In this document: positions 25,554 through 35,765 of the stretch, in pieces
How positions within the stretch are numbered: position 1 is the stretch's first letter
Layout of the letters: every line of letters starts with the position of its first letter
Assembly: GCF_030439915.1 (NCBI RefSeq)
Contig: NZ_JAQFJG010000003.1
Span: forward strand, 62,001 to 126,000
Reading direction: 5' to 3'
Length of the DNA stretch: 64,000 nt
From: Streptococcus sp. SPS1
GTDB lineage: Bacteria > Bacillota > Bacilli > Lactobacillales > Streptococcaceae
Notes under the pieces: model-generated
Databases searched by the model: none
Told to the model about the DNA's origin: nothing
What the model saw: the letters and a program-made list of their open reading frames with translations, nothing else
Position numbers and translations under genes: made by a program

Positions 25554-28500
25554 ATGAACTTTAAGTCAAGGAAATGTGAAGAAAACGGGGAAAAAGTTTT
25601 ACGCTATTCTATTAGAAAGCATCATCTGGGAGTGGCTAGTGTGGCAGTGGCTTCGCTATTATTTTTTGCAACTGGCGTGACGACTGTTCAAGCGGATGGA
25701 CCAGCAGCAGGTTCAGCAAGTACACCAGGTTCACCAGCAGAAGAACAACCAACCGAACATGGCAAACCATTAGACGAAGAAATTGAAGAAAAAGAAAGAA
25801 AAGAAGAAGAAGAAAGACGTCAACATAAGGGAGAATTTTTTGAAAAAGATAATCCTTCTCTAGAAAAAAATACCAATACTGAAGATGCTGATGCCAATAG
25901 AGTATATAAAGAGCCAAAAGAAGGAACCTCAGCTAAAGGTTTATATAAGGTGTTAGATAGTTTACCAGATGATTTCCAAAATAATGAGTTAAATTACTTG
26001 AAAAATATGGATGCTATCGGTGATAAAATAGGTTTAAAATCAGGTGAAATTCGTGAATTGGGTTTAACCCTTGAAAAAATCAATAAGTTGGGCTTAACCC
26101 CTGAAAAATTAGAACAATTAGGTGTCGAACCTAGCTTGATTAAAAAATTAAACTTAACTCCTGAAAGAATTAAGGAAATTGCAATTAGACCTGAACTTAT
26201 TAAAGAATATATTTTGAATGAAAAAGAAAATATAGCATTAAGTTTGATTTTCGAAAAAGTTGAAAAAGAAAGTTTTACTTCAGAAAAATTAAAGGAATTA
26301 GGCTTAAAAGATGAACTTTCGAATAGATTGAATCTAACTCCTGAAAAAATTAAAGAATTGTTAGCAAATCCTGAATTGATCAAAGAGTTAAAACTGACAC
26401 CTGAAGAAAATAAAGAGTTGAATGCCGTTTTTGAAAAATTTGATAAGGAAACTTTAAACCCTGAAATCTTAAAAAAAATGGGAATGAAAGAAGAGCTTAT
26501 TCAAAAATTAAACTTAACTCCTGAAAAAATTAAAGAGCTTGTCTTAAATCCTCAATTAGTAAAACAATTAATTTTAGAGGAAGAAGAAAATAAAAAAATA
26601 AACAATAAACTTATTGAAGCTTTTGAAAAACTTGAAAAAGAAAATCTTACGGTTAATAAGTTGAAAAGCTTAGGACTAACACAAGAGTTAGCTGATAAAT
26701 TAAAGTTGAATCCTGACAAAATTAAAGAATACCTCTTAAATCCTGTATTAATGGAAAAAGAAAATCTGACAAAAGACGAATTAGAAGTCGTGCATAATGC
26801 TTTTGATAGACTTGAAAAAGAAAGTCTTTTACCTGAAGTATTAAAAAAATACAATGAATTCGGAGGATGGAAACCGATCGGTGGAGGTACTTTCGCCATC
26901 GGTAAGAAAAATGAATCGGGGTATTTCACAGGTTGGCGTGTTACAGGTTATACTCCTGAAGGAAAACCAATAATAGAACAAGGTGGAATGCTCGGTTCTG
27001 ATGCTCTTGACCGAATCTACCTTCACGAACAAGCCTTAGACTACAGATTTAAGTATATGTTAATGCTTGCCAAAGGACGCACTATAGCCAATAGAACTGA
27101 TAAAGCACAAGATGGTTCTGAGTTTAAAATAAAGACAGAAAATAATAATGTGAATAAGGAGAAACTCGCTAATCTACCTGTAAAAGATAGGGATGATCTT
27201 ATAGCTCATTCTCCTAATATAGAAGGATTTAACGGCATTGAGAAACGCTTCGAAGCTTTTTCAAGTAAATATGGAAGTACTTTAAAACTAGACTTCGTGA
27301 CAGGTTACATCTCAGATTTTGAATTCAAGACAAAAGGAAGTTACCGTATCGTTGTTAAGGCTATTAAAAAAGATAAAACAGACCCTACAAAAGAAGTAGA
27401 AGAAACTATCTATGACCACACTATCAACCATGTCGATGGAGTAGTAGAGAACGAAGAACGCTACAGCCAAGGTGTGGATTTAAGAGCGATTAATAAAATA
27501 ATTAAAAATTTATTGAAAGATGAATACAATAAAAAAGTCAATGCTCTTGCAGATGATAAATATAAGGTAAGATATCCGGGTGAAAGAAAAGATAAAAATA
27601 AACTAGACGCTTTGAGAGAGGAAGCTAAACAAGAACTTGCCAAAAAGGGAGACGTTACATTTGAGTTACCTATAGATAAGGATGAATTGCATGAAGTAGA
27701 AAAAAATGGGAAACCAACTAATAAATTTAAAGAGGGAAGTGTTTTTACAGTTTCATATGCAACTGTAGCTAATAAACTCAATAATGAATTAAGAACAATA
27801 AAGGATGCGGAGGTTCAAAAAAACTCTCCAGTATGGGCGGTTAGCGCTGAAACATATCCAGACAACCCAACATTAACTAAGTATAAAGATCCAGACCGCG
27901 TCTATAAATTATTAAATTTTGTATTGCCTACTGCGAAAAAAATTATCTATCATGGAGATACAGATCAATTAGAACTCCAAACAGATCCAGAAAAAGTGAG
28001 GAGTCATCGTGAAGAGCTTAAGTCTAGGTTAGAGGCAAAAGAAGCTAGCTTAGCAAGCAGTACGAATGAAGAGGAAAAAACTAAACTTAAAAAAGAAATC
28101 TCAGCCTTAAAATCAGCCATTGGATCCACGAACTCATACACTTACGTAGAAGCAAGAAACGGTAGTAAAGAAGCAAAAATCCTTGGATCACACATGGAAG
28201 CAACTGAACAACCTAGTACAAGTGAACTAACAGAAAGTGAGTACAATAGGATAAAGACGAATGAACTTGCTGCGAAGGAAGAAAAAGGTCTTTCAAAATT
28301 CACGCACTATTTTGTCGAAAAAGAAAAAGTTAGACGTTCAGATGTACTACCTGATGATAAATTATCAGAAAGAATTACTAAGGAAATTGGTGGCGATGAG
28401 GATAAACTAGGTAAAGGTGGATACTTCTCAACAGGAGATATTCACTTAGAAAAAGATATCGTTGCTTATAAGATCCAAATATTTTCAGGTAATAATAAAC

Positions 28501-30872
28501 GAGTTGGGATAAATCCCCAAAGTCCACGTATACAATATAACCTACCAGTTTTAGCAAACTTTTCGATTGTCCAAGACACCTTAAAAGCAGCTCAAGCTTT
28601 ATCTCATCGTATTCTTGATCAAACCATTAAAGAAGAAAAAGAAAAAGTTGATGAAAAACGAGCTGAAAAACAAAAATTAGTTACTGAATTGGAAAAAAAT
28701 ATACCTCCGCTCGAAGATAAATTGAAGCCTCTTGAAAGCAAACAAAAAGAATTAGAGGATAAACAAAACGAGCTAGGAGATAAAATAAAACCTTTCGAAG
28801 ATAAACAAAAAGAAGTTGCTGAAAAACTAAAACCAATTGAAGATAAACAAAAAGAACTTGAAGAAAAACAAAAATCAGTAGCAGACAAATTAAAAGATAA
28901 AGATAAACTAAGCCAAGATGAATTAAAAAAATTAGAAGATGAGGCTAAAAAACTTGAAGATGAAGCAAAAAAATTAGAGGATGAAGCCAAACCTTTTAAA
29001 GATGAAGCTAAGAAATTAGAGGATGACGCTAAAAAAATAAAAGAAGAAGTTCAATCATTAAAAAATGAATTAGAATCTACAAAATCCAAAATTCAACTTG
29101 AAAAGGAAAAAATTCAAGATATTGATGAATCTTTCAAAGAAGTCGAAAAAGGCTTAAATAAAATCCACAATCAAATTGACGCAACTACAAGAACCCATCA
29201 ATTAAAACTTTTATTTAAAGGAAATATTACAGTTAAATATAAGGATAATAATGGAAAAGCGTTAAAAGAGAGTGCAACATTAGCTAAATCTGGAAACTTT
29301 ATTAGGGTTAATGAGGAAGGAAATTTATCTGAAACAGATAAAAATGATCAATTAGTAAAAACACATAAAGTATTTGAAAATGGAAATGTCCTTGAAATTG
29401 TTGAGAATAAAATCGTTAAGGCTTATAAAGTTGATCATAATGGAAAAACAATCAAAACTTATGTGGTTGACGAAAATGGTGATATTTTTGCTAGTGATGA
29501 AAAAGGTGAGAAAATCCAAGAATTAAAACTTTATAAACTTGTAAAAGAAGATAGAGTTGAAAAAGTATTGAACCCTGAAACAAACAAGGAAGAAGAAAAA
29601 ACAATTCATGAAGAATACCTTGCAAGACTAGATAAAGATGGAAAAGTAGCTGGAAAATACAATAAAAAACACTTAATCAAAGGTAAAGATAAACCAGAAG
29701 ACTTATTAGAAATTAGTAATAAAATCGGTTTGTACTATGATTCAACGAGTGAGTATCTAAGAACCATAAAAAAAGACGGAGTTACTTATCGTTTGAGTAC
29801 AACTCATAGAGGTGGTGTTACAGAAACATCTAATCGTCCTTCCGGAGTATTATCTTCTGTAAATACAACTGTTACTTATCTGTATGATGAAGTTGCTCGA
29901 GCTAAAGTTCAAGTGTTAGAAAGAGATGACAACAATAATCTAATTCCTGTTGAAAATCAAAATGACTTTATTTTGGAATCCCTTGTTGGAAAAGATTTCC
30001 CTGCAGAAGCTGTCAATGAAAAGATAGCAGAGTTGAAAAAAATCGGGTATGATATTGTTTCAAGTGATTTTGGCAATGGAAAAACTCGAGTAGCCGATAA
30101 TGTCAGTGATGTAGAGGATAATATAAGTCAAATTTATACGATTATAGTTAAAAAACCAATAATTTATGCGAATGTAGTAGCGAATTACTACAAAGATGGA
30201 ACAGAAGAAAAATTAGCCGAAAGTGATACTCAAGAAAATAAAAGAGTGTTTACAGATTATGAAACTAAAGCAAAAAAGATTTCTTCAAAAAAAGTAATCG
30301 AAGAAACTGAACTAACAATTACCACAAGAACATATACTTATACTTTGAAAGCTAATCCAGAAAATAGCAAAGGTAAAGTTGTAAAAGGAGGGGTAGTTGT
30401 AAATTACTTCTATACTGAAAATGTCGAAGAAAGTGTTGTATTAAAAATAACGATTTGGCGTGATACTGAAGGGAATGAATTGAAACCGTACGAAGTGGGT
30501 AAAAAAGCAGCATTGGAGTTTAATGGTTATAGATTTGTTAAAACCGCAACAATTGATGGAATTACAATTCATTTATATGAAAAAATACAAAAACCGTTTA
30601 TTCCAGGAAAAATACCGACTCCACCTACGCCTGTAATTCCTAATCCACAACCAAATCCGGTAGAACCACAACCAAATCCGGTAGAACCACAACCAAATCC
30701 GGTAGAACCACAACCCGAGCCAGAAAAACCGAATAAAACTGAAGAGCCGTGTAAACCAGAATTACCAAATACTGGTACAGAAACTAATGCTGGACTTACA
30801 GTACTTGGAGTTTTAGCAGCTTTGAGTGGAATTGGGCTTGTTACACGGAAGAAAGAAGAATATGAGAATTAG
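25554..30872 (+). CDS. large YSIRK/LPNTG cell-wall surface protein with helical tandem repeats
   Basis: About 1772 residues. ATG 25554 has GAGG six bases before; the ATGs at 25542 and 25548 lack good spacing. Signal peptide of YSIRK type (RYSIRKHHLGVASVAV, cleavage after VQA). Then an acidic linker; four tandem helical units of 59-64 residues (about 196-438, each opening KLNLTPEKIKEL-like); a compact domain around GGWKPIGGGTFAIG; a long K/E-rich coiled coil (about 1025-1200, EDEAKKLEDEAKK); MucBP-like segments (VTYLYDEVARAKVQV, VVNYF); a WRDTEGNELKPY module; three PNPVEPQ repeats; the sortase signal LPNTG (1737-1741), helix and charged tail. Likely an adhesin; binding partner unknown. Its DNA is more AT-rich than its neighbours, suggesting transfer. 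Confidence 0.9.
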   Translation: MNFKSRKCEENGEKVLRYSIRKHHLGVASVAVASLLFFATGVTTVQADGPAAGSASTPGSPAEEQPTEHGKPLDEEIEEKERKEEEERRQHKGEFFEKDNPSLEKNTNTEDADANRVYKEPKEGTSAKGLYKVLDSLPDDFQNNELNYLKNMDAIGDKIGLKSGEIRELGLTLEKINKLGLTPEKLEQLGVEPSLIKKLNLTPERIKEIAIRPELIKEYILNEKENIALSLIFEKVEKESFTSEKLKELGLKDELSNRLNLTPEKIKELLANPELIKELKLTPEENKELNAVFEKFDKETLNPEILKKMGMKEELIQKLNLTPEKIKELVLNPQLVKQLILEEEENKKINNKLIEAFEKLEKENLTVNKLKSLGLTQELADKLKLNPDKIKEYLLNPVLMEKENLTKDELEVVHNAFDRLEKESLLPEVLKKYNEFGGWKPIGGGTFAIGKKNESGYFTGWRVTGYTPEGKPIIEQGGMLGSDALDRIYLHEQALDYRFKYMLMLAKGRTIANRTDKAQDGSEFKIKTENNNVNKEKLANLPVKDRDDLIAHSPNIEGFNGIEKRFEAFSSKYGSTLKLDFVTGYISDFEFKTKGSYRIVVKAIKKDKTDPTKEVEETIYDHTINHVDGVVENEERYSQGVDLRAINKIIKNLLKDEYNKKVNALADDKYKVRYPGERKDKNKLDALREEAKQELAKKGDVTFELPIDKDELHEVEKNGKPTNKFKEGSVFTVSYATVANKLNNELRTIKDAEVQKNSPVWAVSAETYPDNPTLTKYKDPDRVYKLLNFVLPTAKKIIYHGDTDQLELQTDPEKVRSHREELKSRLEAKEASLASSTNEEEKTKLKKEISALKSAIGSTNSYTYVEARNGSKEAKILGSHMEATEQPSTSELTESEYNRIKTNELAAKEEKGLSKFTHYFVEKEKVRRSDVLPDDKLSERITKEIGGDEDKLGKGGYFSTGDIHLEKDIVAYKIQIFSGNNKRVGINPQSPRIQYNLPVLANFSIVQDTLKAAQALSHRILDQTIKEEKEKVDEKRAEKQKLVTELEKNIPPLEDKLKPLESKQKELEDKQNELGDKIKPFEDKQKEVAEKLKPIEDKQKELEEKQKSVADKLKDKDKLSQDELKKLEDEAKKLEDEAKKLEDEAKPFKDEAKKLEDDAKKIKEEVQSLKNELESTKSKIQLEKEKIQDIDESFKEVEKGLNKIHNQIDATTRTHQLKLLFKGNITVKYKDNNGKALKESATLAKSGNFIRVNEEGNLSETDKNDQLVKTHKVFENGNVLEIVENKIVKAYKVDHNGKTIKTYVVDENGDIFASDEKGEKIQELKLYKLVKEDRVEKVLNPETNKEEEKTIHEEYLARLDKDGKVAGKYNKKHLIKGKDKPEDLLEISNKIGLYYDSTSEYLRTIKKDGVTYRLSTTHRGGVTETSNRPSGVLSSVNTTVTYLYDEVARAKVQVLERDDNNNLIPVENQNDFILESLVGKDFPAEAVNEKIAELKKIGYDIVSSDFGNGKTRVADNVSDVEDNISQIYTIIVKKPIIYANVVANYYKDGTEEKLAESDTQENKRVFTDYETKAKKISSKKVIEETELTITTRTYTYTLKANPENSKGKVVKGGVVVNYFYTENVEESVVLKITIWRDTEGNELKPYEVGKKAALEFNGYRFVKTATIDGITIHLYEKIQKPFIPGKIPTPPTPVIPNPQPNPVEPQPNPVEPQPNPVEPQPEPEKPNKTEEPCKPELPNTGTETNAGLTVLGVLAALSGIGLVTRKKEEYEN
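30651..30713 (+). repeat. three 21-base tandem repeats encoding PNPVEPQ
   Basis: Units 30651-30671, 30672-30692 and 30693-30713 are identical in sequence. They form the proline-rich wall-spanning stalk before LPNTG and could change in number by slippage. Confidence 0.9.
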
Positions 30873-30943
30873 GTTTTCTAATCTTTTAGGTTGTTGACAA
30901 ATTTTGTTTAGGATTCAAATTTCTCAAATTTATATTTTCGAAT

Positions 30944-31018
30944 GACTTCCTAACATAGTAGTATTTGGACGGCAGCAGCCCTGCGGTCTCATGCCTGAGA
31001 ATACTACTATAGGAAGTC
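30944..31018. repeat. 75-base imperfect palindrome (strong hairpin) after the surface protein gene
   Basis: GACTTCCTA plus TAGTAGTATT (30944-30965) pair with AATACTACTA plus TAGGAAGTC (about 31000-31018), one small bulge, around a GC-rich centre GGACGGCAGCAGCC. No T-run follows directly on plus. It lies 70 bases after the surface protein stop. It could be a terminator, a small mobile repeat or a structured RNA; I do not recognise it. Confidence 0.7.
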
Positions 31019-31080
31019 TTCTTTGTTCTTCGTCTGCTTTTTTGAGCAAAATAATCTTCCAAACAACAGAGATATCTTGA

Positions 31081-31133
31081 GAATTATTTTCGTAGTTAAA
31101 TAAAGCCAATGAAATCAATACTTTATAGATAGT
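31081..31133. repeat. 53-base direct repeat, right copy
   Basis: Same orientation and one mismatch to 24048-24100. Confidence 0.85.
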
Positions 31134-31144
31134 ATAAAAATAAA

Positions 31145-32214
31145 AATCGCCACCATAAAATCCCGTAAAATGAGGATTTTGTGATGGCGATTACTTCTTG
31201 CAAAAAATGTTTTCCAACATACAACGATTGAAAGTTTATTACGTGAATGTCATAGAATAGCCAATTAAGACAATTATGTGGACTTAAATCTCACTATATT
31301 TCTATGAATCATACTAATAATCATGTTTGTATAGTACCAAGTTCTGCTGCGATGTCTCGTTTTATAAAAAAATTAAAGGAACATCAAGAAGACTTGACAG
31401 AGATGATGCTGATTTTGGAAAAGAAAGTACAAGAAGAGTTACCGGATTTTGGAAAAGAAGTAGCCGTTGACGGGAAAATTATTCAAAGTTACGCCAATAA
31501 AGTATCGACTAAAGAACCAGATGGCAGAAGAGAAACGCAGGCTGATACGACCTCAAAAAATTAGTATTCAAATAACGGAACTAAAACTACGAAGTATTAT
31601 TTTGGTTTCTGATTTCATTTATTAGCAGATGTAAATTATGAACTACCGATAGCTTTTAAAGTGACTCCAGCAAGTAAAGGAGAACGTGAAGTCGCTGAAG
31701 AAATTCTTACAGAATCAGAAATCCTATTAAGGAATACAAAAGCAGTGATGGCAGATAAAGGCTATGATAGTGTCAATCTTAGAAAATTCATCGAAGAAAA
31801 AGGAATGATTGCAGTAATTCCACCAAGACATATGTGGGGAGAAGAAGATAGTCGTCAATATAAAGACTACCCACTCTATTATAATCAAGATGAAGAAGTA
31901 TTTTATCGAACAGAAGATTTTCAATTAATATTATTAGTGTACAAAGGGACAGATTCATTGCGTTATGGATTTCATCCAAAATATAATGATAATCGCATTT
32001 TTAGAATAAATCGTTCAGAAGATATTCGAATCTTTCCAAAAGTATCCCAATAATCACATAAATTTGAGAGACTTTATGTTTGAGAATCATACGATAAGAG
32101 GATTAGAAAAAGTAACTTTATATGTCACAATGGCTTGTTTATGCACATTGGGATTTGCTTATTCAAAAGTACAAAAACAAGAAACAAAGCATTTGAACAG
32201 TTGGGTTGCTTAAA
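31145..32214 (+). pseudogene. shattered DDE transposase (IS4/IS5-like) remnant
   Basis: Pieces of one transposase in several frames: about 31228-31300 (IESLLRECHR, two stops), 31304-31564 (SAAMSRFIKKLKEHQ, VAVDGKIIQSYA with a likely catalytic D), a broken stretch 31565-31660, 31661-32053 (VTPASKGEREVAEEI, MADKGYDSVNLRKF with a second D, LRYGFHPKYNDNRIFRI), then 32064-32213 (RDFMFENHTIRGLEKVTLYV to the end). The section between IFPKVSQ and RDFMFENH, which should carry the catalytic glutamate region, is lost. A 19-base inverted repeat (31145-31163 with 31174-31192, two mismatches) marks the left side. Dead element; the exact family is uncertain. Confidence 0.8.
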
Positions 32215-32448
32215 TAGTTATCCCATTTTTTTAAAATGACGAAATTTCAAGGGGGATAGTCTACCCTTTTTTAGGAACTGAGGCTGTCATTGAATCATTA
32301 CACCTTAAAATGAAAAGGAAATTTACTTTATGAGATATTTTTTTGGTTTCTGAAACAGATTTTTATTTTCAAAATTCATGATATCGCTATTTTTGCCCCA
32401 AAAAAGGGCACAGCGTAAATGATTCAGGAGGAATCTTCGGGTTAATCA

Positions 32449-32457
32449 TGGTATAAT
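32449..32457 (+). promoter_or_regulatory. extended -10 promoter of rexBA
   Basis: TGGTATAAT at 32449-32457, 33 bases before the rexB ATG. No matching -35. Confidence 0.5.
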
Positions 32458-32489
32458 AAAAGGTAATGAAAAATTCCAACGAGGCAGAG

Positions 32490-35400
32490 ATGAAATTACT
32501 TTATACTGATATTCGGACTTCTTTGACAGAAATTCTAACCAGAGAGGCGGAGGAGCTAGTTGCTGCTGGCAAGCGAGTCTTCTACATCGCCCCCAACTCT
32601 CTTTCTTTTGAAAAGGAACGCGCCGTGCTGGAATGCTTGTCCCAGCAGGCTTCTTTTGCGATTACCGTCACGCGCTTTGCTCAAATGGCTCGTTACCTGA
32701 TTTTGAATGATTTGCCTGCCAAGACCAGTCTTGATGATATTGGTCTTGGGATGGCTTTTTATAAGTGTCTTGCCGAACTTGATCCCAAGGATTTACGTGT
32801 TTATGGAGCTATCAAGCAGGATCCTCAATTTATCCAGCAGTTGATTGATCTTTATCACGAGATGATGATTGCTCAGATGAGTTTTTTGGACTTGGAGAGT
32901 TTGACGGATGAGGATAAGAGGACCGATTTACTATTGATTTTTGAGAAAGTAACGGCCTATCTTAACCAAGGGCAGTTGGCTCAGGGAAGTCAGTTATCCC
33001 ATTTGATTGAGGCTATTGAGAATGACAAAGTTAGCAGTAATTTTACTCAAATCGCCTTGGTTATTGATGGATTTACCCGTTTTTCTGCCGAAGAAGAACG
33101 AATTGTGGACTTACTTCATGGCAAGGGTGTTGAGGTTGTCATTGGGGCTTATGCTAGTAAGAAAGCTTATACTAGTCCTTTTAGCGAGGGCAATCTCTAC
33201 CAAGCCAGTGTGGAGTTTCTCCATCATCTAGCCTCTAAATACCAAACACCTGCTCTGGACTGTTCTCAAACTCATGAGAAGATGGATAGTTTTGACAAGG
33301 CCTCTCGTTTGCTAGAGTCTTCTTATGATTTTTCAGAATTAACATTGGATGTCGATGAGAAAGACCGTGAAAACTTACAAATCTGGTCTTGTTTGACGCA
33401 AAAAGAAGAGTTGGAATTGGTAGCCCGTAGCATCCGTCAGAAAGTGCATGAGAACTCAGACCTGAGTTACAAGCATTTTCGTATTCTCTTGGGGGATGTA
33501 GCTTCTTACCAGTTATCTCTTAAAACTATTTTTGACCAGTATCAGATTCCTTTCTATCTTGGTAGAAGCGAATCCATGGCGCACCACCCTTTAACTCAGT
33601 TTGTCGAGTCTATTTTAGCTTTAAAACGCTATCGTTTCCGTCAGGAGGATTTGATAAACCTTCTTAGAACAGGTCTATATACCGACCTTAGTCAGGCTGA
33701 TATTGATGCTTTTGAGCAATATATCCGCTATCTTGGTATCAATGGCTTGCCATCCTTTCAGCAAGCCTTCACCAAGTCCCATCACAGAAAATTTGATTTA
33801 GAGCGTTTAAATGCTCTTCGTCTGCGTATTTTAACACCTCTTGAGACCCTATTTGCCAGTCGAAAACAAAAGGCTGAAAACCTCCTACAAAAATGGAATG
33901 TCTTTCTAAAAGAAGGAGCTGTGACCAAGCAGTTACAAGATTTAACAGCTACCATGAAAGCCCTAGAGCAGGAAAGACAGGCCGAAGTTTGGAAGGCATT
34001 CTGCCATGTTTTAGAACAATTTGCGACCGTTTTTGCTGGTTCGCAAGTTAATCTAGAGGACTTCCTAGCCTTGCTTCATTCTGGGATGAGTCTATCTCAG
34101 TATCGCACCATTCCAGCAACAGTGGACACCGTTCTGGTGCAGAGCTATGATTTGATTGCGCCCTTAACGGCTGACTTTGTCTATGCCATTGGGCTGACTC
34201 AGGACAATTTACCAAAAATAGCGCAAAATACCAGTCTTCTGACAGATGAAGAAAGGCAAAACCTAAACCAAGCGACAGAGGAAGGGGCACAATTGCTGAT
34301 TGCCAGCAGTGAAAACCTCAAGAAAAATCGCTACACTATGCTTTCCTTGGTCAATTCTGCTCGTAAGCAGTTGGTTTTGTCGGCTCCAAGCCTTTTTAAC
34401 GAAAGTGAAAGCAAGGAATCAGCTTATCTTCAAGAGCTGGTCCATTTTGGATTTAGTCGGAGAGAGAAGAGGATGAATCACAAAGGGCTGTCTAAGGAGG
34501 ATATGGGCTCATATCACAGTCTTTTATCTAGCCTAGTTGTCTATCACCAGCAGGATGAGATGAGTGAGACTGGGCAAGATTTGACATTTATTAAGGTTCT
34601 GGCGCGTGTCATGGGTAAAAAACTAGACCAGCAAGGTCTGGAAAATCCTGCCCTCCCAACCAGTCCAAGCAGTAAGCCCTTGACCAAGGACACCTTGCAA
34701 GCTCTCTATCCAACTGATCAGGAGTTTTACCTGTCTACCTCCGGTTTGACGGAGTTTTACCGCAATGAATACAGTTATTTCCTACGTTATGTCTTAGGCT
34801 TACAGGAGGAATTACGTTTGCGTCCTGATGCCCGCAGTCACGGAAATTTCTTACACCGCATTTTTGAACGTGCCTTGCAGTTTCCTGACGAAGATTCCTT
34901 TGACCAACGTTTAGAACAAGCTATTAAAGAAACCAGTCAAGAACGCGAATTTGAAGCAATTTATCAGGAAAGTTTGGAAGCCCAGTTTACCAAGGAAGTT
35001 CTGCTTGATGTTGCACGGACGACTGGGCATATTCTCCGACACAATCCATCAATCGAGACTATTAAAGAGGAAGCAAATTTTGGCGGCAAAGACCAAGCTT
35101 TTATTCAATTGGACAATGGTCGCAGTGTCTTTGTACGAGGTAAGGTTGACCGTATTGACCGTTTGAAAGCTGATGGGGCGATAGGAGTGGTAGACTACAA
35201 GTCTAGTCTAACTCAGTTCCAGTTTCCTCATTTCTTTAATGGACTCAATTCCCAGTTGCCAACCTATCTAGCTGCCTTAAAAAGAGAAGGAGAGAACAAC
35301 TTTTTTGGTGCTATGTACTTGGAAATGGCTGAGCCCGTCCAATCTCTGATGGCCGTTAAAAATCTAGCAGGTGCAGTAGTAGAAGCCAGCAAGTCAATGA

Positions 35401-35765
35401 AATACCAAGGCCTCTTTTTAGAAAAAGAAAGCAGTCATTTGGGCGAATTTTATAACAAAAACAAGGCTAATCAGCTGACGGATGAGGAATTCCAGCTCCT
35501 ACTGGACTACAATGCCTGTCTTTACAAGAAAGCTGCTGAGAAGATTTTAGCAGGCCAGTTCGCCATTAACCCTTATACCGAAAATGGCAGAAGTATTGCA
35601 CCGTATGTTCAACAACATCAAGCCATCACAGGATTTGAAGCCAATTACCACTTGGGCCAAGCCCGTTTTCTAGAAAAGTTGGACTTAACTGATGGCAAGC
35701 GTCTGGTTGGAGAAAAACTCAAGCAAGCTTGGTTTGAAAAAATAAGAGAGGAGTTGAATCGATGA
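32490..35765 (+). CDS. rexB: ATP-dependent exonuclease subunit B (AddB/RexB)
   Basis: A 1091-residue protein, the usual streptococcal length, from ATG 32490 ([12 protein letters not shown]) behind GAGGCAGAG; the ATG at 32466 has no ribosome site. It is the second subunit of the RexAB (AddAB-type) helicase-nuclease that processes double-strand breaks for RecA and pauses at Chi. The N-terminal helicase-like part lacks a Walker A motif ([13 protein letters not shown] instead), as known for RexB. The C-terminal RecB-type nuclease has GVVDYKSS; the cysteines of the AddB iron-sulphur cluster are not evident. Stop overlaps rexA by 4 bases. Confidence 0.93.
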   Translation: MKLLYTDIRTSLTEILTREAEELVAAGKRVFYIAPNSLSFEKERAVLECLSQQASFAITVTRFAQMARYLILNDLPAKTSLDDIGLGMAFYKCLAELDPKDLRVYGAIKQDPQFIQQLIDLYHEMMIAQMSFLDLESLTDEDKRTDLLLIFEKVTAYLNQGQLAQGSQLSHLIEAIENDKVSSNFTQIALVIDGFTRFSAEEERIVDLLHGKGVEVVIGAYASKKAYTSPFSEGNLYQASVEFLHHLASKYQTPALDCSQTHEKMDSFDKASRLLESSYDFSELTLDVDEKDRENLQIWSCLTQKEELELVARSIRQKVHENSDLSYKHFRILLGDVASYQLSLKTIFDQYQIPFYLGRSESMAHHPLTQFVESILALKRYRFRQEDLINLLRTGLYTDLSQADIDAFEQYIRYLGINGLPSFQQAFTKSHHRKFDLERLNALRLRILTPLETLFASRKQKAENLLQKWNVFLKEGAVTKQLQDLTATMKALEQERQAEVWKAFCHVLEQFATVFAGSQVNLEDFLALLHSGMSLSQYRTIPATVDTVLVQSYDLIAPLTADFVYAIGLTQDNLPKIAQNTSLLTDEERQNLNQATEEGAQLLIASSENLKKNRYTMLSLVNSARKQLVLSAPSLFNESESKESAYLQELVHFGFSRREKRMNHKGLSKEDMGSYHSLLSSLVVYHQQDEMSETGQDLTFIKVLARVMGKKLDQQGLENPALPTSPSSKPLTKDTLQALYPTDQEFYLSTSGLTEFYRNEYSYFLRYVLGLQEELRLRPDARSHGNFLHRIFERALQFPDEDSFDQRLEQAIKETSQEREFEAIYQESLEAQFTKEVLLDVARTTGHILRHNPSIETIKEEANFGGKDQAFIQLDNGRSVFVRGKVDRIDRLKADGAIGVVDYKSSLTQFQFPHFFNGLNSQLPTYLAALKREGENNFFGAMYLEMAEPVQSLMAVKNLAGAVVEASKSMKYQGLFLEKESSHLGEFYNKNKANQLTDEEFQLLLDYNACLYKKAAEKILAGQFAINPYTENGRSIAPYVQQHQAITGFEANYHLGQARFLEKLDLTDGKRLVGEKLKQAWFEKIREELNR

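Noticed and set aside
28619-28990. Minus-strand 123-codon serine-rich frame within the surface protein gene
   Set aside because: Mirror image of the K/E-rich coiled-coil repeat; no ribosome site.
24192-32214. Composite transposon formed by the two transposase genes
   Set aside because: They belong to different families, both are dead, and they share no ends; only the 53-base repeats frame the block.
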